Source of the DNA: Mayamaea pseudoterrestris
Taxonomy: Eukaryota; Bacillariophyta; Bacillariophyceae; Sellaphorales; Sellaphoraceae
Length of the DNA: 64,000 nucleotides
Assembly: GCA_027923505.1 (NCBI GenBank)
Contig: BROI01000011.1
Coordinates: 558,001-622,000, forward strand
Direction of reading: 5' to 3'
Position numbers and translations under genes: made by a program
Notes under the pieces: generated by a model
The model's input: the letters and a program-made list of their open reading frames with translations, nothing else
Told to the model about the DNA's origin: nothing
The model's database searches: none
Shown here: one piece after another, positions 35,142 to 44,853 of the stretch
How positions within the stretch are numbered: position 1 is the stretch's first letter
Layout: each line of letters begins with the position of its first letter

Positions 35142-36230
35142 TCACAAAAAGCCTGCAATGGCGGCCGATAGATCTGCCAAGCTATGTATCCTTGTCGCCA
35201 CAAGCTCCTCAGCAGCTAGCGCCAACTTCTTTCGCTCTTCCACATCTTGTCGGGATGCGGTCGAATATCTGTAGCTTGAACCTATACTTACCGGTACTCG
35301 CGATGACTTGTCAGCAGCCTCAGGCGCGTACCACACCGAATATGCGCCACATGCGGCACTCCCACCAACGTCATTGGCCAAGCAATCACCAACATGACAC
35401 CATATATGACTCTCGACAGCATGGTCTGCGTACAAAGCTCTATATTTGGTAAGCGTCGCTTCGTAAATTCCAGCATGCGGCTTGCGATTTGGAAACACAC
35501 TCTCGTCCTCGCCGCTCACACAAAACTCAAAGAATTTTGCCAAAGCATGCATATTCAGCGGATTCCCCTTGCCATTTGTGATGGCTGCGATGCACGCATC
35601 AGGATAGGCCTGCTTGATCGATTGAAGCATGGGAATTGTTTCGGCGAAAAGGTATCGTTCTGCAGCGGCATGGCGCTCGTGTTCCCAAACTTGGTAGCAC
35701 TCGTCAACAAGGCTTGGCATGCCTTCACACCTGTCTTCGATACTTGTCAATCGTTTCATTTCTGCTTCAATGGCCAACTTACGAAGGGCCGTGTAAGTTA
35801 TCGGTTGGTGTAAAAGTTTACGAACCGCGCGAGTGGTCTCCAAGAAGTCAGCAACACTGGTTGGAAAGCCAAGAGTCTGTAGATGCGTTACCATCTTTTC
35901 ATTGGCATCATGGACGACTTCGCTAACCGGAAACAACGTGTCATCCAAATCAAACGTAAGCAGGCCAAGGGTACGTTCGGTTTCCGAAGCTTCGGCCAGC
36001 GCCAAACAAGGAGTGTACCCCTGATGTTGTAGATAATGATGCACGGGCAAAGTAGCAAACCAAAAACCGCTAACGCACGGAGTAGATGACAGTGCGATTA
36101 GTAAGATCGAAAGTAATGCCAGTTGCACTTTAGCTGAACCAACTCGTCTTTTTGGAATTGGCGTCCAATTGTCGCTGATGTTCCGCTTGACGACATTGTT
36201 TGTATTCGTCAAAGAAATTCTGACAGGCAT
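35142..36230 (-). CDS. HAD-superfamily phosphatase with N-terminal membrane/signal segment
   Basis: A 362-residue haloacid dehalogenase-like hydrolase, probably a phosphomonoesterase. Motif I is FDLDDTLFP (nucleophile Asp and the +2 Asp), motif II AAITNGKG, motif III the Lys in NRKPHAGIYE, and motif IV HVGDCLANDVGG. The cap between motifs I and II is helical, as in subfamily I enzymes. A hydrophobic stretch (VQLALLSILLIAL, about residues 36-48) before the catalytic part suggests secretion or plastid import. The only ATG upstream of motif I is at 36230, and its first 101 bases overlap the COX23-like gene in another frame. An unseen upstream exon or a downstream non-AUG start are the alternatives. 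Confidence 0.88.
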   Translation of the reverse strand: MPVRISLTNTNNVVKRNISDNWTPIPKRRVGSAKVQLALLSILLIALSSTPCVSGFWFATLPVHHYLQHQGYTPCLALAEASETERTLGLLTFDLDDTLFPVSEVVHDANEKMVTHLQTLGFPTSVADFLETTRAVRKLLHQPITYTALRKLAIEAEMKRLTSIEDRCEGMPSLVDECYQVWEHERHAAAERYLFAETIPMLQSIKQAYPDACIAAITNGKGNPLNMHALAKFFEFCVSGEDESVFPNRKPHAGIYEATLTKYRALYADHAVESHIWCHVGDCLANDVGGSAACGAYSVWYAPEAADKSSRVPVSIGSSYRYSTASRQDVEERKKLALAAEELVATRIHSLADLSAAIAGFL

Positions 36231-36330
36231 CTCGATCACCAAGATGTTCCGATAGACAGTGCAATGAGGCAGAATGTTCTCTACTGCAGTCTGTCTGCAG
36301 TTTGCTGGCTGATTCGCTTTTGCTTGGCAT
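36130..36330 (-). CDS. COX23: twin CX9C mitochondrial protein, COX23/CHCHD7-like
   Basis: A 66-residue protein with two CX9C motifs: C-SREHSASLH-C and C-QNFFDEYKQ-C. The intervening LSEHLGDRDA and the following RQAEHQR match the CHCHD7/COX23 pattern. Such proteins fold in the mitochondrial intermembrane space through the Mia40 relay and serve cytochrome c oxidase assembly. The ATG at 36330 is the only possible start and gives the normal small size. Its last 101 bases are shared, in another frame on the same strand, with the start of the HAD gene. Confidence 0.88.
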   Translation of the reverse strand: MPSKSESASKLQTDCSREHSASLHCLSEHLGDRDACQNFFDEYKQCRQAEHQRQLDANSKKTSWFS

Positions 36331-37028
36331 CGATCAATGACGCTGCTGCTCTTTTAATCGCTGGCTCCAGCCTGAATATCCAAGTCGAGACGTTTATTGT
36401 GCCGGTTGTTTGATCTCAATGCTACGAAACTACCGGAACTGAGGGTATGCTCGAGCAAGCAAAGTTTTCGCCGTCACAATTCGTTGACTTCTGGCAGGGC
36501 GCACCATGGTGGTGGCGCTGCGTCTTGGATCTCACACACGTTTGGGTAATGAGCCAGCACTGTGCTGCCGAGTGTAGAGTCTGTCGATAAGGGCATAGAA
36601 GAATACTCGGAAGGCTAAGGATTTGCAGAAGTTAAGAGTACAGTGTTTATCCATGTCAGATTTATCCAGAGAAATGACCATGACCGAACTGGCGTCTCCG
36701 AGTCTTATGAGTCGGTCGAGGCAATAGTGATCTAAGACACGATCGCAAATGGCACCGTTCCACGTACGTGGCGCGAGGTGCATTTCATCGCATCACTGTT
36801 GTTCCAAGTGCTTCCTCGTCGCGATTGGCTGTTCCAGCGACTTCATCAATCGTTCGGCATCACCCCCGAGGCGATTGAGTCTGTCGCGACACCGCACGCA
36901 GAAGCACCGGCGAAGCGAGCAAGCTGCAACTCCACTCACTTCCTCGTACGACTCTCAACTGCACACACACCAAACGATAGCAGGCTTGTAACTTCTTGTT
37001 ACAGTACTTCTATACAGAAATAAACACC
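36331..37028. promoter_or_regulatory. divergent intergenic region
   Basis: About 700 bp between the COX23-like gene (minus) and the next plus-strand gene, holding the promoters of both. Short frames at 36532-36783 and 36749-36991 lack any support. No clear elements. Confidence 0.45.
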
Positions 37029-38387
37029 ATGAGCTCACCCATGGATAACAACGACGAAAAGATTGTCGAAGATGCCCCGCGTATGCGGAGCGTTAGCATG
37101 ATGACGGCTTCGCCGTCTTCAACCTTGATCCGCGAAGCTCCTTCACTCGTGAAGCGCTACGGCAGTGTCCCTCAGGAACTAATCACGGCCAAGAGCCCTC
37201 CTGTTGTCCAGGCGGCGCCTGCCAAAGTTTCTTCATTGCCTCCTTCTTGGACTGTTTCATCGCTTCCTTGCGTTCCGCTCTACTATCAGTTGGAACGCAC
37301 CCACGTCAAGATCAGCGCGGAACCGGCTGTAGTGGCGCAGCGAGTTTCCGACTGCCTTCGCGATCAATCTACAAGTGCAATCTATCATGATGATCAGGTA
37401 GGTGATCATGATCCCGTAAGAGGAGACGAGAGGATCGACTTGCTTGCGGCAAAAGAGCACGACTTGGCGAGGTCTGCTCGCCGACCTCTCGAAATGTACG
37501 ACTGTTTGGTTCAATTTGACGATCTTTTCCTCACCTCTTGTCTTCTTTCATTTCAGGCCAGCGCCGATGTCGAGACTTGCGACAATGTCTCATTTACGGT
37601 CCGTCTTTGGAAGTCGCAGGAGGACAACCAAGTGATTGTGGAAGTCCAGCGAACATCGGGCTGCTGTTACCTCTTCCACCAAGCATGCAAGGCTGTCCTT
37701 CGCGCGGCCATGGGAGAACCGATTACGAAGCAACCCGTCACGTTCACGTTGCCGAAGTGCATTCCTCAAGAAACGGAGGCTGAGCGTCTCGCATGTCTTG
37801 AGGAGAGTCTTAGCATTTGCTCTGGCCTTTTACAGAACGAACGCATGGACGCTCACCTCATGGCACTCGAAACTCTCGTCAAGCTTTCGAAGTGCTGTCG
37901 ATTGCAAGGGTCAGCTGCGCGGTGTATTCTCAGCTCAGGAGATTTGCTGCACACGCTTGTTTTTTTGATTCAAGCGTCATCCCTCTCTTCCCGCACGGAG
38001 GCCGACGCTAATCGCACGGACGCTGAACAGGAACACCTTGTTCTCATGAATCGCCTCGCCATGACTGTTTTGGCTAATTGCTTGTCCGTTTTGCAAGAAG
38101 AAGGCAAGGAGGAAACGAAGTCGGCTTTGCAGGCTGATATTACTTCGGATACAACACTCTTGGCACTGATTGACCGAGTCGCTCACTGCGACAAGCGACC
38201 GCATGATGCATGCCAGGCTGTTCGATGTCTCCAGAAGCTTGTTCTTCTCAAGAACAACAACTGCAAGCAACGTGCGTTGGCTCTGGGGCTAGCTAACCAC
38301 GCAGATTTTGCGAAGCAGTTCGGGGATCATCGTCATTTGCAGCTGTCTGCAGAGTCTCAAAAGCTGTTGAATCAGTTGAAGGACTAG
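37029..38387 (+). CDS. unknown protein with helical-repeat C-terminus
   Basis: Start ATG at 37029 (MSSPMDNNDEK). The frame opens a little earlier without a Met. An intron at 37398-37556 (CAG/GTAGGTG...TTTCAG/GCC, 159 bp) is a multiple of three and lacks stops, so either 399 (spliced) or 452 residues result. The spliced form joins DCLRDQSTSAIYHDDQ to ASADVETCDNVSF and VRLWKS, which reads as one small alpha/beta domain. The N-terminal 70 residues are Ser/Pro-rich and probably disordered. The C-terminal half is made of Leu-rich helices (METLVKLSKCC, HTLVFLIQASS) like Armadillo-type repeats. I cannot name a family. Confidence 0.75.
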   Translation: MSSPMDNNDEKIVEDAPRMRSVSMMTASPSSTLIREAPSLVKRYGSVPQELITAKSPPVVQAAPAKVSSLPPSWTVSSLPCVPLYYQLERTHVKISAEPAVVAQRVSDCLRDQSTSAIYHDDQVGDHDPVRGDERIDLLAAKEHDLARSARRPLEMYDCLVQFDDLFLTSCLLSFQASADVETCDNVSFTVRLWKSQEDNQVIVEVQRTSGCCYLFHQACKAVLRAAMGEPITKQPVTFTLPKCIPQETEAERLACLEESLSICSGLLQNERMDAHLMALETLVKLSKCCRLQGSAARCILSSGDLLHTLVFLIQASSLSSRTEADANRTDAEQEHLVLMNRLAMTVLANCLSVLQEEGKEETKSALQADITSDTTLLALIDRVAHCDKRPHDACQAVRCLQKLVLLKNNNCKQRALALGLANHADFAKQFGDHRHLQLSAESQKLLNQLKD

Positions 38388-38957
38388 GCATAAGTACATG
38401 TAAAGCAATATAGCTTGTACCTTTATTTACATTGGCAATCTCTTGATCAGGTAGTTCACTTAATTGTATAGTACTGGACCCGACGCTTGACGAGGCACTC
38501 ATGCCTTTGAAGAATAGTGCCGTGCCCAAACAACAAGCTACCCCTAGCAGAGCCGGCGCTACAAGATGGATAGCAGCAACCGTAGTCCCTCAGCAGACTG
38601 TACTTTCTTTAAAAACGAATAGTTATCCAGCCCAGCGCTGGTGACAGTGAGCCATGCTGGAGCTCATAAACCATGGTCATGCATAAACCACACAAGAAAA
38701 GGCCAACACTAATACCCTAATGTGATGTACCGAGTGGCGGTATCGTACACGTACGTGCTGCTAATTTTTTATTATATAATCAACAATGCGTTCTTATCAT
38801 CTTCGCCAACTACGTGTCCCCGACAGCATGTGTAAAACAATATGCCTGTGAAGCCTGCACCAGAAGGCACGACAGACAAGTAGCGTCGCACAAATGGTGC
38901 ATGGCGGGTGACGATCCGCCTCGATTATGACTCAACTCTACCATCTAACTCTGACTT
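38388..38957. other. intergenic between convergent genes
   Basis: 570 bp between the unknown gene and the end of TRM112, holding the 3' ends of both. A 78-codon minus frame (38293-38529) is mostly antisense to the unknown gene's end and is not called. Confidence 0.5.
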
Positions 38958-39537
38958 TTAAAGTTCATCTTCATGCAGAATCATGTTAGGGATGCTGTCT
39001 TTGATGGGAAATCTGCGACCAGTGTCAGGACAGATGAGAGTCCCTTCAATGACGTGAATGTCAAATAAAACCTTGTGCAAATTCTTGAAAAGTAGCTCAT
39101 CATCGTCGCCTTCAAGTTGCGGGCACTCTTGCGGAAGCTCTGGCATGTCTGGTATTTGATTCGCGAGTTGAATGGACGCTTGGCGAAGCGTAGGGTAGTC
39201 GAGTTTGGGAAGCGTTCGTCGGAGCATTTCACGATCCACTGGACTTTCCTCGATTGTCACCTCTGTGGCTTCGATGCCAAGCGGATAGCCTTTCGTTGTT
39301 CTAAAAGCAGTAAGAAAACTTACAGTGTTTAGTGGCTCAAACAACAACGAGACGAGCCAACAAAAAAGCAGCTACAAGCTACTTGCATCGTCCAGCCACC
39401 AGCCAGCGAGTCTACTCGCTGCGGCGTTTCCTTGCAATGCCTTGTATAAGCATTAGGCGCGACAGAACAACATCTCTATAATATATAACGTACCCTTTGA
39501 CAGTAGACTGAAGGAAATTATGCGTGAAGAGTCTCAT
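38958..39537 (-). CDS. TRM112: TRM112 methyltransferase activator
   Basis: A small obligatory partner that stabilises tRNA, rRNA and release-factor methyltransferases (Trm9/Trm11, Bud23 and Mtq2 types in yeast). Exon 1 (39537-39494) codes MRLFTHNFLQSTVK plus two bases. An intron at 39493-39301 (GTACGT...TTTTAG, 193 bp) leads to exon 2 (39300-38958). The spliced 128-residue protein reads STVKGTTKGYPLGIEATEV, matching the conserved VRG...RGFPL region, and ends with EGTLICPDTGRRFPI and IPNMILHEDE. It lacks the paired cysteines that bind zinc in yeast Trm112, as in the human protein. Confidence 0.95.
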
Positions 39538-39755
39538 GCTTGCTGTTGACGTGACGGCAAAAATGAACGAAAAAGTGAGGCGACGAGCTGAGATGTCACA
39601 TCGGTTGTCGTCATGCGAGACCCTCGTTTTGGCAGCCGCTCATTTCCTTCTCGCTCATCATCCACGCACCGCCTGCCGACTGCTCACTCGTGTAGTTCCT
39701 ACACCTACCCAAGCCATCACAAAGAACCTCGTCGTATACGAATTATAGGAAAATC
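39538..39755. promoter_or_regulatory. shared divergent promoter of TRM112 and eIF2-alpha
   Basis: Only 218 bp separate the two start codons, so the core promoters must share this stretch. No canonical TATA box was recognised. Confidence 0.7.
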
Positions 39756-40817
39756 ATGTCTACGCCGGAAACAGTAGCTTCAACCGACGCAACAATTAAA
39801 CCAGAATCGACTGCCAGCAAAAAGACTGCCATTGAGCTTTCGTCAGACGCTCTTGATCCAGCCACCAATGGAGGTTTTCGCATTTACTTGGGCGAGGATC
39901 ACAAGAACTTGGACTGTCGTTTCTATGAAGAAAAGTATCCGGAGATCGAGTCCGTCGTCATGGTCAATGTCCGCAACATTGCCGACATGGGGGCGTATGT
40001 TTCCTTGCTGGAGTATGGCAACATTGAAGGCATGATTCTTCTTTCGGAACTTTCGCGCCGTCGCATTCGATCCATTCACAAGCTAATTCGAGTCGGACGC
40101 AACGAAGTTGTCATGGTGTTGCGCGTTGATAAGGAGAAGGGATACATTGATCTTTCCAAGCGTCGAGTGAGCCCTGAGGATGTGGCGGCCTGCGAGGATC
40201 GATTCAACAAGGCCAAAGCGGTGCATGGAGTCTTGCGTCATGTTGCGGAGAGGAGAAAAATGATGCTTGAGGATTTGTATGAGCGAATTGCTTGGCCGCT
40301 GTATAAGAAGTTTGGGCATGCCTACGATGCTTTCAAGCTAGCGATATCTGACGAGAAGAACGCGGCCGATCCTTTCGAGGACATTGACGTACCCGACGAT
40401 TTGAAACAAGAAATTAGAACGTACATTCTTCGACGGCTAGCGCCGCAGCCTGTCAAGATTCGAAGTGACATTGAAGTCTCGTGCTTTACGTACGAGGGCA
40501 TTGACGCGATCCGCGAGGCCTTGTTTGCTGGCATGGCATTGGGTTCGGACAATTCGCAAATCAAGATTAAACTCATTGCTCCTCCCATTTATGTCTTGTC
40601 GACGACTACGTTGGAGAAGGAAGTTGGCATTGCGCTTTTGAATGCGGCAATTGACACGATTCGCGAAAAGATTACTGCCAAGGGCGGAAAGATTGACGTG
40701 AAGATGGCGCCGAAGGCAGTCAGTGTCAAGGAAGACATGGAGCTACAAGCAATGATGGATCGCTTGGCGTTGGAGAATGAAGAAGTTGATGGGGATGCTC
40801 CCGAGGACGATGCGTAA
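39756..40817 (+). CDS. EIF2A: eukaryotic initiation factor 2 alpha subunit
   Basis: A 353-residue alpha subunit of eIF2, the GTPase complex that brings initiator Met-tRNA to the ribosome. The S1-type RNA-binding domain (about residues 54-140) includes [20 protein letters not shown] and the regulatory loop [12 protein letters not shown]. The serine at residue 100 corresponds to human Ser51, the target of stress kinases such as GCN2, so the integrated stress switch is preserved. The helical and C-terminal alpha/beta domains follow ([22 protein letters not shown]), ending in an acidic tail. The N-terminus is about 48 residues longer than in animals. Confidence 0.97.
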   Translation: MSTPETVASTDATIKPESTASKKTAIELSSDALDPATNGGFRIYLGEDHKNLDCRFYEEKYPEIESVVMVNVRNIADMGAYVSLLEYGNIEGMILLSELSRRRIRSIHKLIRVGRNEVVMVLRVDKEKGYIDLSKRRVSPEDVAACEDRFNKAKAVHGVLRHVAERRKMMLEDLYERIAWPLYKKFGHAYDAFKLAISDEKNAADPFEDIDVPDDLKQEIRTYILRRLAPQPVKIRSDIEVSCFTYEGIDAIREALFAGMALGSDNSQIKIKLIAPPIYVLSTTTLEKEVGIALLNAAIDTIREKITAKGGKIDVKMAPKAVSVKEDMELQAMMDRLALENEEVDGDAPEDDA

Positions 40818-41126
40818 AGATGATGTGCATCTACTAGTTCACACGTTGTTGTAAAATTGGTAAACAAAGTCAAATTTATTGTCGATGTATAGCTCAGGCC
40901 CTTGCTGTTGTTGATTAGAGTATAACTTTGGAGATAAGAACTCGTCCATAGTCTTGCTTGAAGCAGGTGGGAGGAAGATAGCTACCCCTTGTCGTTACTT
41001 TCTACCGCTTACTAACCCTCATCCTTAAAATTCTTCGTGCAAATCGACCATGCCGAACGAAAACGCTCACAAGAGTCTCAGGCCGTCTCCCTTGACTTAA
41101 TCTGCTTGAGTTCCTAGTCAGTCACC
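40818..41126. other. intergenic, promoter of P1 gene
   Basis: 309 bp between eIF2-alpha and the ribosomal P1 gene, same strand. Contains the eIF2-alpha 3' end and the P1 promoter; no element recognised. Confidence 0.5.
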
Positions 41127-41841
41127 ATGAACAAGTTATCAAAATCGCAAAAGGACGAATTCGCTACAGCGTTTGCCATTTTGGCGCTTTATGACGGAGG
41201 GGTGAGTAGGAAAAATTTGGACTCTGCCGTTTTGACGAAGCAACGATGGCCAAGAGGCGATGCAAGTGTAATACGAGTTCGAAGCGGAAGTACAAAATCA
41301 GTTATCAGCTTCTTAACGAATCAATCTGCATCGGTGCGAATGGCCTGCCATCGCGCCGGCGTAGCATTTCTCGACCTCGCTTTCACGTTGTCTTTGCCAT
41401 GGTGCTGGAACCCTAAAAATGGACCTTCGTTCGATATTGCGCACATTAAATGGCTTCTGCTACTATCCCGTCGTGTTTAACAGCGAATTTGTCATTATGT
41501 TTGTCTAACCCACGTCACGTCGCTGTATTCTACAGGCCGATGTTACCACGGAACAAATCAACGGTTTGTTGAACGCCACCGGCAACACTGAAGTCGAACC
41601 TTTCTACCCCATCATCTTTTCCAACTTTCTCAGTTCACCAGAGAAGATTGCCAAGCTCATTGCTGTTCCATCCGCTGGCGGAGGTGGAGGCGGTGGTGGC
41701 GCTGCTGCTGGAGGCGCCGATGGCGGCGACGCACCGGCTGCCGCCAAGGAGGAAGAGAAGGAGGAGGAAGTTGAAATGGACCTTGCTGGAGGCATGGACA
41801 TGTTCGGCGGAGAGAGCGGCGGCGGCGGTGGTGACTATTAA
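41127..41841 (+). CDS. RPLP1: 60S acidic ribosomal stalk protein P1
   Basis: Exon 1 (41127-41201) codes MNKLSKSQKDEFATAFAILALYDGG. An intron at 41202-41535 (GTGAGT...TACAG, 334 bp, phase 0) leads to exon 2 (41536-41841), giving 126 residues. The N-terminal helical dimerisation domain (ADVTTEQINGLLNATGN, VEPFYPIIFSNFL) is typical of P1, which pairs with P2 on P0 to recruit translation GTPases. A Gly/Ala hinge and a Glu/Lys block follow. The end is unusual: MDLAGGMDMFGGESGGGGGDY instead of the common acidic tail ending GFGLFD. No further exon with the common tail is visible before the convergent gene. Confidence 0.95.
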
Positions 41842-42218
41842 GCGTATAAAATACATCCTGTAGACTTTGTCGCTTTCTATATGATCTGTGACACCATGGC
41901 AGAAGTGTATCGAAACCCTCCAACTCTTTATGCTGAAAAAGATGAACTATTCGTTCGTACTTTTACTTAACTACATGAGTCGTCGAGTGGAAGCGATCAT
42001 TCCTCCAACTACCGGTACTTCATGTGCTATTACTTCTAGAAGTAGTAATACATGCTAAGTTAGGTCAGTCACTGCCACATGCGCGGCGCTATGCGACAAC
42101 ACGACGACGTAGTCGATTCACCTTACTATCTTTAATAAAACTGAGGGAAAACGAAGATTTACTATTACAAGTCTTATCTCGCTACTGCACTTTCGCCGTG
42201 CAGGTCGTAGAAACGCAC
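41842..42218. other. intergenic between convergent genes
   Basis: 377 bp holding the 3' ends of the P1 gene (plus) and the light-harvesting gene (minus). No gene seen. Confidence 0.5.
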
Positions 42219-43058
42219 TTAAGAGCTGTGGAAGATGGGGATTCCGCTGATGGCAGGGACGGCTCCTGGGATGTTGTATTCGCTGATGAATCCGATAATG
42301 GCAATCATGGCCTGTTGTTCGCAAAAAGAAAGATTAACGAATGTTAGTATCAATAATAGCGGACGTGACCAAATGAACTTTATATTACTTACAAGTCGAC
42401 CATTGTTAAGCTCGCTTGTTCGCTTCTTCTTGAGCGTGGCAGCATCGACACCTGAGAAGTCAATGGCAGGGAACACCATACCTGGAAGATCACCGCCTTT
42501 CATGTAGTGAGTACCCTTGGACTCGGTCACAAGCTCAGCAATGAAGCAAGTGGCCAAAATCTGTGCCTTGCCCGCATCGGGGACAAGGGCCCACTGATCG
42601 ATCGGGTTGAGGCCCGAAAGGGATTCGAATGAAACATCCTTGCTTAGCATGCCCGGGAAGTGGATTCCAGCAGCCTGAACGATGTATCCAGTGACGGCAA
42701 CCATTGCTGCGCGACCATTCTTTTGCTCAGCAGCCTGAAACCAGCGGAAAGTCTCGTCGCTTCCGACCGAGGCGAGGCCGAGGGGGTCGAATTTAGGGAC
42801 CGGGAGACTGCTTCCAGGAAGTTCATCAAGGGCAACGCGGGAAGTGGTGAGTGATGCCTGGCAAAATCAAGAATGAGTATCGTAAGAAGCTGCATGTGGT
42901 ACTATGATGGTAAACATATGATGCACGAAACCATTTTGAATTTCGACAGGAAAGAGCCAGTCACCATTCAACGACAACGCACATACCTTGCTGTTGCTGG
43001 ATGGAGCAAAAGCAGCGGCAGAGCCGGCAATAGCGAGAACAGTGGCAGCGATCTTCAT
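42219..43058 (-). CDS. fucoxanthin chlorophyll a/c light-harvesting protein
   Basis: Three exons: 43058-42987, 42857-42393 and 42311-42219, with introns of 129 and 81 bp (GTATGT...CCAG and GTAAGT...ACAG), both phase 0. The product is 209 residues. The leader MKIAATVLAIAGSAAAFAPS is a signal peptide ending in the AFAP motif that directs diatom proteins across the four plastid membranes. The mature part has the first pigment helix (FRWFQAAEQKNGRAAMVAVTGY), the second (ILATCFIAELVTES) and the third (RTSELNNGRLAMIAI), with the Glu and Asn-Gly-Arg ligands for chlorophyll. It sits in thylakoids as an antenna protein. The Lhcf, Lhcr or Lhcx subgroup is not decided. Confidence 0.95.
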
Positions 43059-43320
43059 TATTAAAGTGTGATATGGCGTACTATGGATTGAATGCAAAGG
43101 CAACAGGACGACGAATGCTTTTCGCGTGGTCGAAGCGAGGACGAAGAAAAAAGCCACGGGGCTACGTGCGTATCTAGCAGGTTCAACCGTGACTCAGGAG
43201 GGACTCATCCAAGCCATCCTCGTTTGCGCCAAACTTTAGATGCCTTGATACTATGTCAGCCAGAGAAACCAGCGAGGGTTAGGTAGTAAGATGCATAATC
43301 GATATCTTGTGCTTTTAATC

Positions 43321-44853
43321 TTAAATTTTGGTGGATGAGAATATGCCCAGCACTTGCAGGCCACCATGGCTAGTTTGCATTTTTGTCTCAATATCAAGCC
43401 CGTGGAAGCCCTGTTGCGCAAGCAAACGATCATGCACTAGCATCATTGCTGATGCATTCGATCCAGACTGGTTGAACTTTTGGACCTTATTGGCCAATGT
43501 CTGATAGAGTGGCAGCATCGGATGAAACTTTCGCGAAGGGTTTCTGCTTGCACTTCGAGTGCTTGATATTCTTCGACCAAACGGCAAATTCGTTGCCACC
43601 AAGAGTCGACTTGGAGCATCTGCGGGGTTTTCAAACAATGGTTGGCTGGATATGGCGCAATGTGCAAAGTCAATCATGTGGAGGACACCGGCCCGTTCGG
43701 CGTTTGCCCTGGCCACGTCGATCGCTCCGCTGTCCCGATCCGATCCAAATATACTAATGGAACTGTTCTTTGATGCCTTATTGCTTCTTTCCAATGCATC
43801 CGCCACTTTTGCACTCCACAGTTTGTTGTCGTGTAGCCTTGTCCCTTCAAACGGCGGCGGTCGAAGCCTTCCAGGCGGCAAGCAACTGGCCATGGCAGCT
43901 GCTTCAATCGGAATCGTCCCAGACCCACAGAGAGGATCCAGCAAGCCATTGTAAAAAGGTTCTTCTTGAATTATTCTACTCGCAGGTATCCAATTAGATG
44001 CATAGAGCATTGCAAAGGCCAGATCTTCCCGCAAGGGAGCCTTGGCCGTCTGCAGCCGATACCCACGACGATGCAACGGAGTAGGAGAAGACTGCAGCGC
44101 TATCCGAAATATGTCGCGATCAACTGATACTTGCAAAACAACTGGAGTCGTAGCAGATTGTTGCATCAATCCTGGAATTGGGGCCTGTCCGTCATCTTCC
44201 TTGCATCCAAGACAAGTGTGAACGGCTCGTCGAATGCAATCCGAAACAGCCTTAGTATGCATCAACTTGCTCTTGCTCGCCGTCACTTTGATTTGAAGAT
44301 CCACAAATCCCATGTGTTCTGCACGAAATACTTCTTGCCAAGGTAATCGTTCCAGTTTTCGTTGCAGTTGATGCATCCCTCGCGCCATGAAAGGTTCATT
44401 ATGCAGTGGAAGCAAAATATGCGTCGCAGTTCCAAGATACAAATGACACTTTAAAAGTTGATCCATGTTCATGGGTGCCTTGGCTTGAATAACATGTCTC
44501 TGGTGAGTCTTTACGTGTGGCACATCAAGCGCGGAAAGCTCATCCGACAGGATTGTCTCCAGGCCTGGTTGACAAGTGATCAATGGAGGAGATGTGATGC
44601 CGTGCCGGTAGACTGTTGATTGTAGACATGTCGAATGACCAGTTTCGATTCGTTCAAACTCGTCTGCAACAAGAGACGTCTCATCGGTTTGTATTTCTCG
44701 CTTGCGATGAGATTTCCTCGGTCGTTTCGGCGGATTGATGCTTGCTGACAATGGTTGCCCTGCTCCGAACCGCCGAAGTGACGGGGCTGCAATTTTCACC
44801 AAGCCTCGACTCAAGTCGTGCACGACGCATCGATGCGTCAAGCTAGCGAGCAT
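43321..44853 (-). CDS. THUMP-domain RNA methyltransferase (RlmL/UPF0020 type)
   Basis: 510 residues, one exon, ATG at 44853. The basic N-terminus (MLASLTHRCVVHDLSRGLVK) looks like a mitochondrial or plastid leader. The THUMP region (about 90-235) starts at PPLITCQPGLETILSDEL. The Rossmann methyltransferase part has REDLAFAMLYASNW, motif I DPLCGSGTIPIEAAA near 303, FGSDRDSGAIDVARANAERAG, and the catalytic motif as TNLPFGRR near 420. The family usually has NPPYG there; NLPFG is a conservative variant. It probably methylates guanosine N2 of rRNA. Its first 408 residues are present again at 46868-48092. Confidence 0.9.
   Translation of the reverse strand: MLASLTHRCVVHDLSRGLVKIAAPSLRRFGAGQPLSASINPPKRPRKSHRKREIQTDETSLVADEFERIETGHSTCLQSTVYRHGITSPPLITCQPGLETILSDELSALDVPHVKTHQRHVIQAKAPMNMDQLLKCHLYLGTATHILLPLHNEPFMARGMHQLQRKLERLPWQEVFRAEHMGFVDLQIKVTASKSKLMHTKAVSDCIRRAVHTCLGCKEDDGQAPIPGLMQQSATTPVVLQVSVDRDIFRIALQSSPTPLHRRGYRLQTAKAPLREDLAFAMLYASNWIPASRIIQEEPFYNGLLDPLCGSGTIPIEAAAMASCLPPGRLRPPPFEGTRLHDNKLWSAKVADALERSNKASKNSSISIFGSDRDSGAIDVARANAERAGVLHMIDFAHCAISSQPLFENPADAPSRLLVATNLPFGRRISSTRSASRNPSRKFHPMLPLYQTLANKVQKFNQSGSNASAMMLVHDRLLAQQGFHGLDIETKMQTSHGGLQVLGIFSSTKI

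Noticed and set aside
36996-37028. Upstream extension of the unknown gene, and similar extensions of the NAT, large secretory, GT64 and F-box genes
   Set aside because: Those extra codons start without an ATG. The first true ATG was used in each case.
38293-38529. 78-codon minus-strand frame after the unknown helical gene
   Set aside because: Half of it is antisense to that gene and it shows no recognisable features.
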